DNA from: Gemmatimonadota bacterium
Lineage (GTDB): Bacteria; Gemmatimonadota; Gemmatimonadetes; Gemmatimonadales; GWC2-71-9
Assembly: GCA_016713435.1 (NCBI GenBank)
Contig: JADJPD010000005.1
Span: forward strand, 298,001-362,000
Direction: 5' to 3'
DNA: 64,000 bases
Part shown: positions 8,064 to 17,465 of the stretch, piece after piece
Position numbering within the stretch: the stretch's first letter is position 1
Layout of the letters: every line of letters begins with the position of its first letter
Translations under genes and position numbers: made by a program
Notes under the pieces: model-generated
Databases searched by the model: none
What the model saw: only the letters and a program-made list of their open reading frames with translations
What the model was told of the DNA's origin: nothing

Positions 8064-8746
8064 CGGGGTCGCTCTCCGAACAGCAGGGTTCCCAACCGGA
8101 CCAGCGTGGCGCCTTCCTCGACAGCCACCTGGTAATCGCCCGACATTCCCATCGAGAGCTCCGGCAGCGCCTGGCCACGCGCCTCGGCCTCGTCCCGCAA
8201 CTCGCGGAGCATCCGGAAGGTGGCGCGCTGCACCGCCACGTCGTCCGTCAGTTCCGCCATGGTCATGAGGCCCCGCACCGCCAGCCGCGGCAGTCCCGAC
8301 ACCGCCTGGAGCAGCGCCGGCAGCTCGGCCGGCTCCACGCCGCCCTTCTGCGGTTCCCCCGAGCAGTTGACCTGCAGCAGGATGGGCTGCACGGTGCCCG
8401 GCGCCGCGCGCCGGTCCAGGTCCTGCGCCAGCCCCAGGCTGTCAACGGAGTGAATCAGCGCGAATCGATTCACCGCGAGCTTCGCCTTGTTGCGCTGCAG
8501 CGTCCCGATCAGGTGCCACTCCACCGGCACGTCCGGGCACTCGACCTGCTTGGCTAGCGCCTCCTGCACCCGGTTCTCCCCCACGGCCGTGAGGCCCGCC
8601 GCCGCCGCGGCGCGCACGGCCTCCGCGGGATGCGTCTTGGTCACGGCGACGATGGTCACGGGGTGCGTCCATCCGGCCGAGCGCTGCCGTGTCGCGATCT
8701 GCTCCCGGACATCCGCCAGCCGGCCCGCCAGATCCGGGTAGGACAT
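8060..8746 (-). CDS. yggS: YggS-family pyridoxal 5'-phosphate homeostasis protein
   Basis: 228-aa single-domain PLP-binding protein of the YggS/PLPBP family, a TIM-barrel related to alanine racemase that carries PLP and balances vitamin B6 and amino-acid pools. The PLP-binding lysine is K37 in TIVAVTKTHP. The C-terminal phosphate-binding region reads ELSMGMSGDYQVAVEEGATLVRLG, described here in two parts: MGMSGDY and TLVRLGTLLFG. It is the first gene of the long minus-strand unit running down to cheA and overlaps divIVA by 4 bp. The 59 bp upstream (8747-8805) should hold its promoter, although I see no convincing hexamer pair. Confidence 0.93.
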   Translation of the reverse strand: MSYPDLAGRLADVREQIATRQRSAGWTHPVTIVAVTKTHPAEAVRAAAAAGLTAVGENRVQEALAKQVECPDVPVEWHLIGTLQRNKAKLAVNRFALIHSVDSLGLAQDLDRRAAPGTVQPILLQVNCSGEPQKGGVEPAELPALLQAVSGLPRLAVRGLMTMAELTDDVAVQRATFRMLRELRDEAEARGQALPELSMGMSGDYQVAVEEGATLVRLGTLLFGERPR

Positions 8747-8805
8747 GGCGGGTAAAAGTAGGCGTGCGATGCGGTTATGTGTAGGGCCGGGTCGGCGGCC
8801 GGCCC

Positions 8806-11163
8806 TCAGCGCCGGGGGCTCGGGGAGCTCGGGGCGTTCGCCGGCGTGGACACCATGACGTCGAGCGCCCGCTTCATGGCCGGGTTGGTGCCCAGGTTGG
8901 CCGCCCGGGTCAGGGTCGCCACCGCCTTCTCGCGCTGGCCCAGCTTGTCGTACGCGTAGGCCAGCTGGGCCAGCGGCAGGGCCAGGTTATTGGAGACTCC
9001 CGCCGCCGTGGGCTCCAGTTCGTGGCTGGCCCGGCCCTCGAGGCGGGCGTACCGGTAGGTCTCGTTCATCAGGCGCTCGGTGGCCGGGACGTCCAGCGCC
9101 ACGCCAAGCAGCCGGTGGGTGTCGATCCCGGGCTGGGTCGTGTCCACGGGCGTGCCCTGCAGCGCCATGACCAGGCCCCGCTGCACCAGGAACGGCTCCA
9201 GGCCGTAGTACTCGCCGCCGGTGGTCAGGGACCAGGCGATGGGGCGTTTGCCGAGGTTGTCCTGCAGCAGGCGAAGCACCACGAAGTCCCGGCTGTAGAG
9301 CGGCGTACCCTTGGCGAGCACGTGCCGGATGGGGCCGATCTGGAGCGCCACGTCCTGCGGCAGCATCACCGGCTCCATGGTGGCGATCTGCTCGTCCGTC
9401 AGGCTGTGGGCCGGCCCGCTCGGCTTCACCGGGTTCAGGCCCCGCCAGACGGCCGGGGCCTGCGCCTCATTGAAGTCCCGCACCGGCCAGTCCCGGAGCT
9501 GCCGCTTGTACCAGTCGGTCTCCGCCAGCGCCAGGCAGACCACCAGCACGTCCTGCCGGATCCCCTGCACCTCCTGCGCCCACCAGAGCGGGAAGGTGTC
9601 GTTGTCGCCGTAGGTGAACAGGATGGCGTACGGCGGGACCGAGTTGAGCAGGTCGTAGGCAAAGTCCGCCGCGAGCGTGGCATCGGGCCCGTGCTTGCGC
9701 GTGGCGGTCTCGAAGTTGGCCGCGAACGGGACCAGGGCCACCAGGCCCACGGGCAGCGCCGCGGCCATGGCCGGCCAGCGGACCCCCTGCACCAGCCCCT
9801 GCAGCGCCCGCGCCAGCCCGATGCCGGCCCACACGCCCCACGTCACGAAGCTCACCACGAAGAAGTAGTCGCGCTCCCGCACCTCGTGGTCCGAGGGCGT
9901 GGGGAACTTGTCGTAGCCCAGGCTGAAGCCCGGCTTGAAGTTCATGTACGCCACGAGCCCGAGGCCCGTGGTGAGCCACAGGACGAACAGCAGCCACCAC
10001 GCCCCGCGGTCACTGCGGCGCTGGTGCAGGAACCCGGTGAACCCGAGGGAAAAGAAGACCACCGCCGTCACCACCTGCGCCGCCTGCGAGCGGAGGCTGT
10101 TCCCCCACTGCCACACGAAATACTGCAGGTAGTTGAGCAGCTGCAGTCCCAGGATGGTGAGGCTCCGGCCGGTGTTCTCGGGGCCGTGGAACTGCGTCGG
10201 GTTGTCGAGCGGGGTGCGCACGGGGTACTGCTCGCGCCGGATCACCGCCAGGAGGGCATCCCAGTTGTCGGGCTGGGCCTCGTTGATCATCGGCGCGTGG
10301 CCGGCCCGGAGATAGAGGATCAGGTAGCTGGTGACGCCCACGGCCGCGAGGAGCAGCGCCACGATCCCGAAGCCGCCGTTCCCCTGCGTGAACGCGAACA
10401 CCAGCGCGGCCACGTAGCACAGCCCGCCCAGCACCACCAGCGTGGTGCTGCCGAGCCCGCTCCCGATCAGGAGCGCCCAGGTTCCCGCCATCACGGCCAC
10501 CTGGGACAGCTCGCTCGCCCGCTGCTCCGCCGTGGCCTCGGCGTCGCCCCACACCACCGCAAAGAGGAAGGCGATCACGGCCGGCCCCGCCAGCAGCGCC
10601 AGCAGGTGGTTGCCGATGGACATGCCGGCCAGGTAGATGATGAGCAGCAGCAGGTGCGGCGCGCGCGCCGTCCCCCGCACCGCGCGCCACCGCAGGCAGG
10701 TCCAGCAGATGGCCGCAATGGTGAAGACCGCAAAGCTGTACACCTCGGTCTCGTTGGAGTTCTGCCACTGCGTGAAGGTGAACGCCGCGCAGACCGCCGC
10801 CGCGAACCCGCCAAGGAGCCGGACCACCCGCCCGTCGCCGGCCGGCATCCCCGCCGTGGCCCCCACCAGCGATTCCTCCGCCACCAGGAACCAGAACCCC
10901 GCCCCCACCGCGCCCGCCACCGCCGAGAGCAGGTTGAGCCGCTGCGCGTACTCCGCCAGCGGCACCAGCGCCGCCCAGACGTGGGCGATGGCAACGAACA
11001 GTGGCGTCCCCGGCGGGTGCGGGACGCCGAGGATCTTGGTGGCGGCGATGAACTCGCCCGCGTCCCAGAAGGTGACCGAGGGGGCGAGCGTCAGGACGTA
11101 GCCGAAGAGGACGGTCAGCGCGGCGATTGCCGCGATGCCGTAGGAGGGGCGGTGGCTGGACAT
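8806..11163 (-). CDS. DUF2723 multi-pass membrane protein with C-terminal TPR-like tail
   Basis: 785-aa integral membrane protein. The N-terminal region carries the DUF2723 hallmark (SVTFWDAGEFIAATKILGV, then PHPPGTPLF) near residues 28-55, an Asp-Gly-Glu motif that resembles the catalytic loop of GT-C glycosyltransferases such as protein O-mannosyltransferases. About a dozen hydrophobic segments follow, then a soluble C-terminal part ending in a TPR-like stretch (LAQLAYAYDKLGQREKAVATL). DUF2723 proteins are common in Bacteroidota and Gemmatimonadota and are thought to transfer sugar from a lipid carrier; that function is inference. The start is ATG 11163 (MSSHRPSYG). Confidence 0.85.
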   Translation of the reverse strand: MSSHRPSYGIAAIAALTVLFGYVLTLAPSVTFWDAGEFIAATKILGVPHPPGTPLFVAIAHVWAALVPLAEYAQRLNLLSAVAGAVGAGFWFLVAEESLVGATAGMPAGDGRVVRLLGGFAAAVCAAFTFTQWQNSNETEVYSFAVFTIAAICWTCLRWRAVRGTARAPHLLLLIIYLAGMSIGNHLLALLAGPAVIAFLFAVVWGDAEATAEQRASELSQVAVMAGTWALLIGSGLGSTTLVVLGGLCYVAALVFAFTQGNGGFGIVALLLAAVGVTSYLILYLRAGHAPMINEAQPDNWDALLAVIRREQYPVRTPLDNPTQFHGPENTGRSLTILGLQLLNYLQYFVWQWGNSLRSQAAQVVTAVVFFSLGFTGFLHQRRSDRGAWWLLFVLWLTTGLGLVAYMNFKPGFSLGYDKFPTPSDHEVRERDYFFVVSFVTWGVWAGIGLARALQGLVQGVRWPAMAAALPVGLVALVPFAANFETATRKHGPDATLAADFAYDLLNSVPPYAILFTYGDNDTFPLWWAQEVQGIRQDVLVVCLALAETDWYKRQLRDWPVRDFNEAQAPAVWRGLNPVKPSGPAHSLTDEQIATMEPVMLPQDVALQIGPIRHVLAKGTPLYSRDFVVLRLLQDNLGKRPIAWSLTTGGEYYGLEPFLVQRGLVMALQGTPVDTTQPGIDTHRLLGVALDVPATERLMNETYRYARLEGRASHELEPTAAGVSNNLALPLAQLAYAYDKLGQREKAVATLTRAANLGTNPAMKRALDVMVSTPANAPSSPSPRR

Positions 11164-11251
11164 GGCGGACAAACCTAATCTCGGAACAAGAAGGGCGGAC
11201 CCCCGGGGGGCCCGCCCTGCCATGATGCACCGGCCCGCCGCGGGGACGCGG

Positions 11252-12420
11252 CTAGCTCCCGCCGCGCACCGCGTGTGCCACCGCCAGCGCGTCCCGGGCC
11301 ATCCCCACGTGGTGCACGCGGAAGAGCCGGGCCCCGCGCTCGTACGCCACCACGCAGGCCGCCGCCGTCGCGGCATCGCGCTCCGCCACTTCCCGGCCGG
11401 TGACGCTGCCGAGGAACCGCTTGCGCGATGGCCCCACCAGGAGCGCCCGCCCGAGCGTGAGGAGCGTGCCCAGCTGGTCGAGGAGCAGCAGGTTCTGCTC
11501 CCCCGTCTTGGCAAAGCCGAAGCCGGGATCGAGCACCACCTGGTCCGGCGTCATCCCCGCCGCGAGCGCCTGCTCGTACAGCGTCCGCAGTTCCTCCCGC
11601 ACCCCCACCACCACGTCCGGCGCGTACTCCGCGTGGTCCAGCCGGGCCATGGTGCTGACGGTGCCGCGCGAGTGCATCAGCACGAAGCCCGCGCCCGCCT
11701 CCGCGACGGTGCGATGCATCGCGGGGTCGAGCCGCCCGCCACTCACGTCGTTGATGATGGCCGCGCCGGCCGCGGCGGCGCTCCGCGCCACGCCCGCCTT
11801 CACCGTGTCCACCGACACCGGCACGCCGGGATGGCGCCGCACCAGCGCCTCCACGATGGGCAGCACGCGCGCCAGCTCCTCCGCCTCCGGCACCGGCTCG
11901 CTCCCCGGCCGGGTGGATTCGCCGCCCACGTCCAGCACGTCCGCGCCCTCGGCGAGCAGGCGATCGGCCTGGGCGAGCGCGGCATCCGGCGCGAGGAATT
12001 TCCCGCCGTCGGAGAAGGAATCGGGGGTGACGTTGAGGATGCCGAAGAGGAGGGGCCGCGCCAGCGACAGGCTGCGCTGCCGGATGGTCCAGTGCGTGGG
12101 CGCCTCGGGGGTGAGCGCCCGGCCCACCTGCTCCGCCACCGCCGCCAGGTCGGGCGGCACGGTCCAGGGCCGGGCGAGCGCGCCGAGGCGCGCCTCGCTG
12201 CCGGCCACGATGGCCCAGTCCTCGCCGGTGAGGATCTCGAGGCCGAGCTGCTGCGCATGGCGCAGGAGCGCCATGACGGTGCCCATCTCCAGGCCGACAA
12301 GCTCCACCGCCGCCGGGCGGAGTGCCCCGGCGGCGGCGTCGGCCTTCACCTCGTCCCATCCCCGGGCGCGGAGCGCGTCGCGGACCGCGCGCGGGGAGTG
12401 AGCGGCGAGCGCCCTGGCGA

Positions 12421-12424
<4 letters not shown>
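11252..12424 (-). CDS. folP: Dihydropteroate synthase with N-terminal extension
   Basis: Condenses 6-hydroxymethyl-dihydropterin diphosphate with p-aminobenzoate in folate synthesis. The catalytic domain fills residues about 125-385 and is complete: GILNVTPDSFSDGG (128-141), DVGGESTRPGS, VSVDTVK, IINDVSGG, VVLDPGFGFAKTGEQN, GPSRKRFLG and the final RVHHV. The start is GTG 12424, overlapping the ftsH stop as GTGA. Residues 1-120 (VIARALAAHS onward) form an extension not found in the roughly 280-aa E. coli enzyme; I do not recognise it. The ftsH-folP order with hpt and tilS upstream is a classical bacterial arrangement. Confidence 0.93.
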
Positions 12425-14403
<1,979 letters not shown>

Positions 14404-14940
14404 TCAGTCCACTTCCGCGATGTACGGGAGGTGCCGGAAATCCTCCGCGTGATCCAGGCCATAGCCGACCAGGAAGCTGGTCGGTGCCTCGAACCCCACG
14501 AACCGCAGTTCCGGCTGGGGGGCCGCGATGCGCTTGTCCAGCAGCGCGCAGATCGCGAGGCTCCTGGGCCGCCGGGAGCGCAACCGCTCCACCAGCGAGG
14601 CCAGGGTACGGCCACTGTCAATTATATCCTCAACCAGCACGATCTGCCTGTCCGCCAGCGGGGTGGAGGGCTCGTAGAGCAGCCGCACCTCCCCGCTCGA
14701 CACCTTCCCGGTGCCGTAGCTGCTGGCCACCAGGAAGTCCACCTGCGCCGGCCGCCTCACCTCCCGCACGAGGTCGGCGAGGAACATGAAGCTGCCCTTC
14801 AACAGCCCGATCAGCAGCAGGTCGCCGTCGGGGTAGGCCCGGGTGATCTCGGAGCCCAGTTCCCGCACCCGCTGCCGGATGGTATCGGCATCGTAGACCA
14901 CGCGCGTGATGCGCCGCTCGCCGAGCCGGGGATCATGCAC
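14404..14940 (-). CDS. hpt: Hypoxanthine phosphoribosyltransferase
   Basis: Salvages hypoxanthine and guanine to IMP and GMP using PRPP. The 178-aa length matches the family. The PRPP-binding motif is VLVEDIIDSGRTL (about 101-113), with LIGLLKGSFMFLADLVR and the SSYGTG loop upstream and LVGYGLDHAEDFRHLPY near the C-terminus. I chose GTG 14940 (VHDPRLGERRI); a longer open stretch upstream is tilS shadow. The first 8 bases overlap the tilS stop, and the tilS-hpt-ftsH order is widely conserved. Confidence 0.93.
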   Translation of the reverse strand: MHDPRLGERRITRVVYDADTIRQRVRELGSEITRAYPDGDLLLIGLLKGSFMFLADLVREVRRPAQVDFLVASSYGTGKVSSGEVRLLYEPSTPLADRQIVLVEDIIDSGRTLASLVERLRSRRPRSLAICALLDKRIAAPQPELRFVGFEAPTSFLVGYGLDHAEDFRHLPYIAEVD

Positions 14941-16300
14941 GAGGTTCCACCTCCAGCCGGAGCGCCGGGGCACCGGCCGCCGGCACGCGGGCCTCGGAGC
15001 GGCAGACCCCCGGGATCCACGCCAGGTCGCCCGCCTCGGGCTCCGCCACCACCGGCCACGTCGTCCGGCGGGTGGCCGTGATCCGCGCCTCCTGGAAGCA
15101 CTGCGCGGCCAGCCGATGTCCTCTACCCCGGAGTGGCGCAAGACGATCCCCCGGTCGCCAGCCCCGAACCATCAAGGTGCCGGGGATGAACCAGGCCGTG
15201 CGACCGTCGCGGTGCTGCTCCGGGGGCGCCGCCTCGGCCCGCCAGCGGATGGTCCACTCTCCCCACTGCTCCTCGCCGGCCGCTCCCTCCACTAGACGCA
15301 CGCCCCGGTCGGCGTTCCGGGCGGGCGCCAGCACCTCGAGCCGCCCGAAGGAGAGCCCCAGCTGCCAGTCGGCCGTGAGATCCGCCCGGCTGCCGCTGGC
15401 GCCGCCGTTCAACGTCCGGAGCGCCCGCTGCACCGCCCGCGGGCCTGCCGCCGCCCCGGCCTCACGGATCAGCGCACCGGTCAGGGCGCCCTGCAGCGCC
15501 AGCGGGAGCCCGCCGAGTGCCGTCCAGTCGAGCGAGACCACCCCGCTCTCCTGCCGGTAGGAGAGCCCGGGCCATTCCCGCAGCGCCTCGCCCCACGCCC
15601 GGCGATCCCGGGCCGCATGGCGCGCGGCCTCGTCGAGCCGCGCCAGCCCGCGCGGGGCGCGCGCCGCGGCGGCTGGAAGTAGGGTGGTCCGCACCCACGA
15701 GCGGAAGTGGCGGGAATCCGCATTGGCGGGATCCTCCCACCAGCTGAGACGCCGCGCCTCCGCGTAGGCTCTCAACTCGGCCCGGGCGATCCCGAGCAGC
15801 GGCCGCGCCACCTCACGCCCCCGGGCACTCATGCCCGCGAGCCCGGCGGGGCCGGACCCGTGGAGGAGCCGCATCAGCACGGTCTCCCGCTGGTCGTCGG
15901 CGTGGTGGGCCGTGAGGATCCAGCCGGCACCGGTGCGTCGCCGCGCCTCGCGCAGCCACGCCAGCCGGGCCTGCCGGGCCCGGGTTTCCGAGGCGTCGGC
16001 GCCGAGTTCGAGGCGCACGCCCACCAGGCGGAGCCCGTGCGCGCCGGCCAGCCGCTCGACCCGCCGCGCCACCTCGCCGCTCTCGGGGTGGATCCCATGG
16101 TCCACGTGGGCCACGAGGAGCGTCGGCGCCCGCGCGCCCTCCTCGTCGTGCCAGCGCACCGCGAGGTCCAGGAGCACGGTGGAGTCGAGCCCGCCCGAGA
16201 CGGCGAGGAGCAGCGGCCGCTCGCCGAGGGCGAGGCGGCGCATGGCACGGGAAAAACGGGCCGGCAGGCCGGCCTGGCCCGCGTCAGATGTAGGGGTCAT
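14933..16300 (-). CDS. tilS: tRNA(Ile)-lysidine synthase
   Basis: Converts the wobble C34 of tRNA-Ile(CAU) to lysidine, changing its decoding from AUG to AUA. The PP-loop ATP pyrophosphatase motif SGGLDS is at 35-40, followed by LLVAHVDHGI and GWILTAHHADDQRETVLMRL (trimmed), with the C-terminal TilS substrate-binding domain ending at residue 455 (RGWRPGDRLAPLRGRG). It overlaps apaG by 17 bp and hpt by 8 bp. A CAU-anticodon tRNA is in this window (44871-44943), but its body looks like elongator tRNA-Met rather than the TilS substrate. Confidence 0.94.
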   Translation of the reverse strand: MTPTSDAGQAGLPARFSRAMRRLALGERPLLLAVSGGLDSTVLLDLAVRWHDEEGARAPTLLVAHVDHGIHPESGEVARRVERLAGAHGLRLVGVRLELGADASETRARQARLAWLREARRRTGAGWILTAHHADDQRETVLMRLLHGSGPAGLAGMSARGREVARPLLGIARAELRAYAEARRLSWWEDPANADSRHFRSWVRTTLLPAAAARAPRGLARLDEAARHAARDRRAWGEALREWPGLSYRQESGVVSLDWTALGGLPLALQGALTGALIREAGAAAGPRAVQRALRTLNGGASGSRADLTADWQLGLSFGRLEVLAPARNADRGVRLVEGAAGEEQWGEWTIRWRAEAAPPEQHRDGRTAWFIPGTLMVRGWRPGDRLAPLRGRGHRLAAQCFQEARITATRRTTWPVVAEPEAGDLAWIPGVCRSEARVPAAGAPALRLEVEPRA

Positions 16301-16691
16301 TGAGCTCGTTGGCGGCGAGCTGGAAGCGCGGGATCGCAGCGGTGAAGCGGGTGCCGTCCGGCCGGACGAAGGCGTACTCCCCTTCCATGTAGCCCTGGGG
16401 CGACTTGAGGGGGCAGAAGCTCTGGTACTCGTGCAGCTGGCCGGGCGCGAGCGTCGGCTGCTGGCCCACCACCCCCTCGCCTTCCACCACGGTTTCCTCG
16501 CCGGTGGAGTCGTGGATGAGCCAGCGGCGCGAGAGGAGCTGCGCCGACCCGGGCCCGACGTTCTCGATCCGCACGAAGTACGCGAACACGTACTCGTGGC
16601 GATCGGGCCGCGAGCGCTCCGGCAGGTAGAGCGGCCGGACGGAGATCCGGATCCCGGCGGTCTCGCGGTAGTAGAAGGGGCGCGGGGGCAT
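16284..16691 (-). CDS. apaG: ApaG/DUF525 domain protein
   Basis: 135-aa single-domain ApaG protein with a fibronectin-III-like beta-sandwich fold. Recognisable blocks are EYVFAYFVRIENVGPGSAQLL, quoted here as VFAYFVRIENVG, RRWLIHDSTGEETVVEGEGVVGQ (RRWLIHD and EGEGVVGQQP), LAPGQLHEYQSF, and MEGEYAFV. The function is unsettled; Enterobacteria carry it with apaH, but here it precedes tilS and overlaps it by 17 bp. The start is ATG 16691. Confidence 0.9.
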   Translation of the reverse strand: MPPRPFYYRETAGIRISVRPLYLPERSRPDRHEYVFAYFVRIENVGPGSAQLLSRRWLIHDSTGEETVVEGEGVVGQQPTLAPGQLHEYQSFCPLKSPQGYMEGEYAFVRPDGTRFTAAIPRFQLAANELNDPYI

Positions 16692-16748
16692 GCCCGTAAA
16701 CTAATGCGCCAGCAGGGATCCTGCGGGAGCCGGGGATGGCGGGGGCGC

Positions 16749-17465
16749 CTAGCGGCGGCCCACCCGCATCATCCCGTTCACGTACTTGGAATTCTTCGTG
16801 ACCAGGAACGGGAACCGGTGGGTGATCCGGTCGGCCTCCAGCTCGTCCTCGGCGGCGTACTTGAGCTCCACCACCGTGATGAGGCCGTCGCGCGGATGGG
16901 GTCGGGCGGGCAGCCGTCCCGGCGCCGGGGAGAGATACTGGATGTCCCGGTCTAGCGTCAGGCGGAACCGCCCGTCGGGAGTGGCGAAGTAGCGTCGCGA
17001 GTACCGGTTGATGAGCGCCGGCCGGAGCCCCGCCAGGGTTCCCGGCAACTCCATGGGCCACGGCAGGTCCCCGAACCAGGCGCCGAGCGGGGGGAGCGGG
17101 CGGGTGCGGTCGAGGTCGAAGGCGGGCAGCGGGTAGTTGTCCTTGGTGCCCACCAGCGCGTGCTTCCGCTTGAGCTCGAGCACTGGCCGCGCCACCCGGC
17201 CGAACAGCTCGCCGTACCAGCGCACCCGGACCTTGATCCGCTCGCCATGGCCCTGCACCGCGTCCCGCAGGAACTGGAGCGGCGCCGAGTCGAAGTAGAT
17301 GTTGTTGATCCAGCGCTGGTGGTGGATCTCCCGGAAGTGCGCCGGGTGGATCCGCACGGCGTGCTCCACCAGCCGCGGGTCGAGCTCGCGGACCAGGAAC
17401 TTCCGCTCGTACCGCCAGGCGCCCCCGGCGCCGGCGGCCGGGTCAGCGGACGCTGGCCTTGCCAT
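16749..17465 (-). CDS. VTC-domain protein (polyphosphate-polymerase-like)
   Basis: 238-aa soluble protein with the VTC catalytic-domain pattern: WRYERKFLV near the N-terminus, INNIYFDSAPLQFLRDAV, RIKVRVRWYGELFG, VLELKRKHA and VVELKYAAEDE near the C-terminus. The basic tunnel residues and the two EL(K) acidic strands match the triphosphate-tunnel fold of yeast Vtc4, which polymerises polyphosphate from ATP. In bacteria the family is common beside CotH and DUF4956 genes, but its product there is not established as far as I know. It overlaps the CotH gene by 23 bp, so the two are very probably co-translated. Confidence 0.82.
   Translation of the reverse strand: MARPASADPAAGAGGAWRYERKFLVRELDPRLVEHAVRIHPAHFREIHHQRWINNIYFDSAPLQFLRDAVQGHGERIKVRVRWYGELFGRVARPVLELKRKHALVGTKDNYPLPAFDLDRTRPLPPLGAWFGDLPWPMELPGTLAGLRPALINRYSRRYFATPDGRFRLTLDRDIQYLSPAPGRLPARPHPRDGLITVVELKYAAEDELEADRITHRFPFLVTKNSKYVNGMMRVGRR

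Noticed and set aside
9022..11178. A 718-codon open frame on the plus strand opposite the DUF2723 gene.
   Set aside because: Low-complexity composition (His, Arg, Gln, Gly) typical of a shadow frame; the minus strand encodes a convincing membrane protein.
14811..15101. A minus-strand frame starting ATG 14936 region (MIPGSASGA).
   Set aside because: It is out of frame with hpt, whose PRPP motif starts from GTG 14940. The short frame has no family resemblance.
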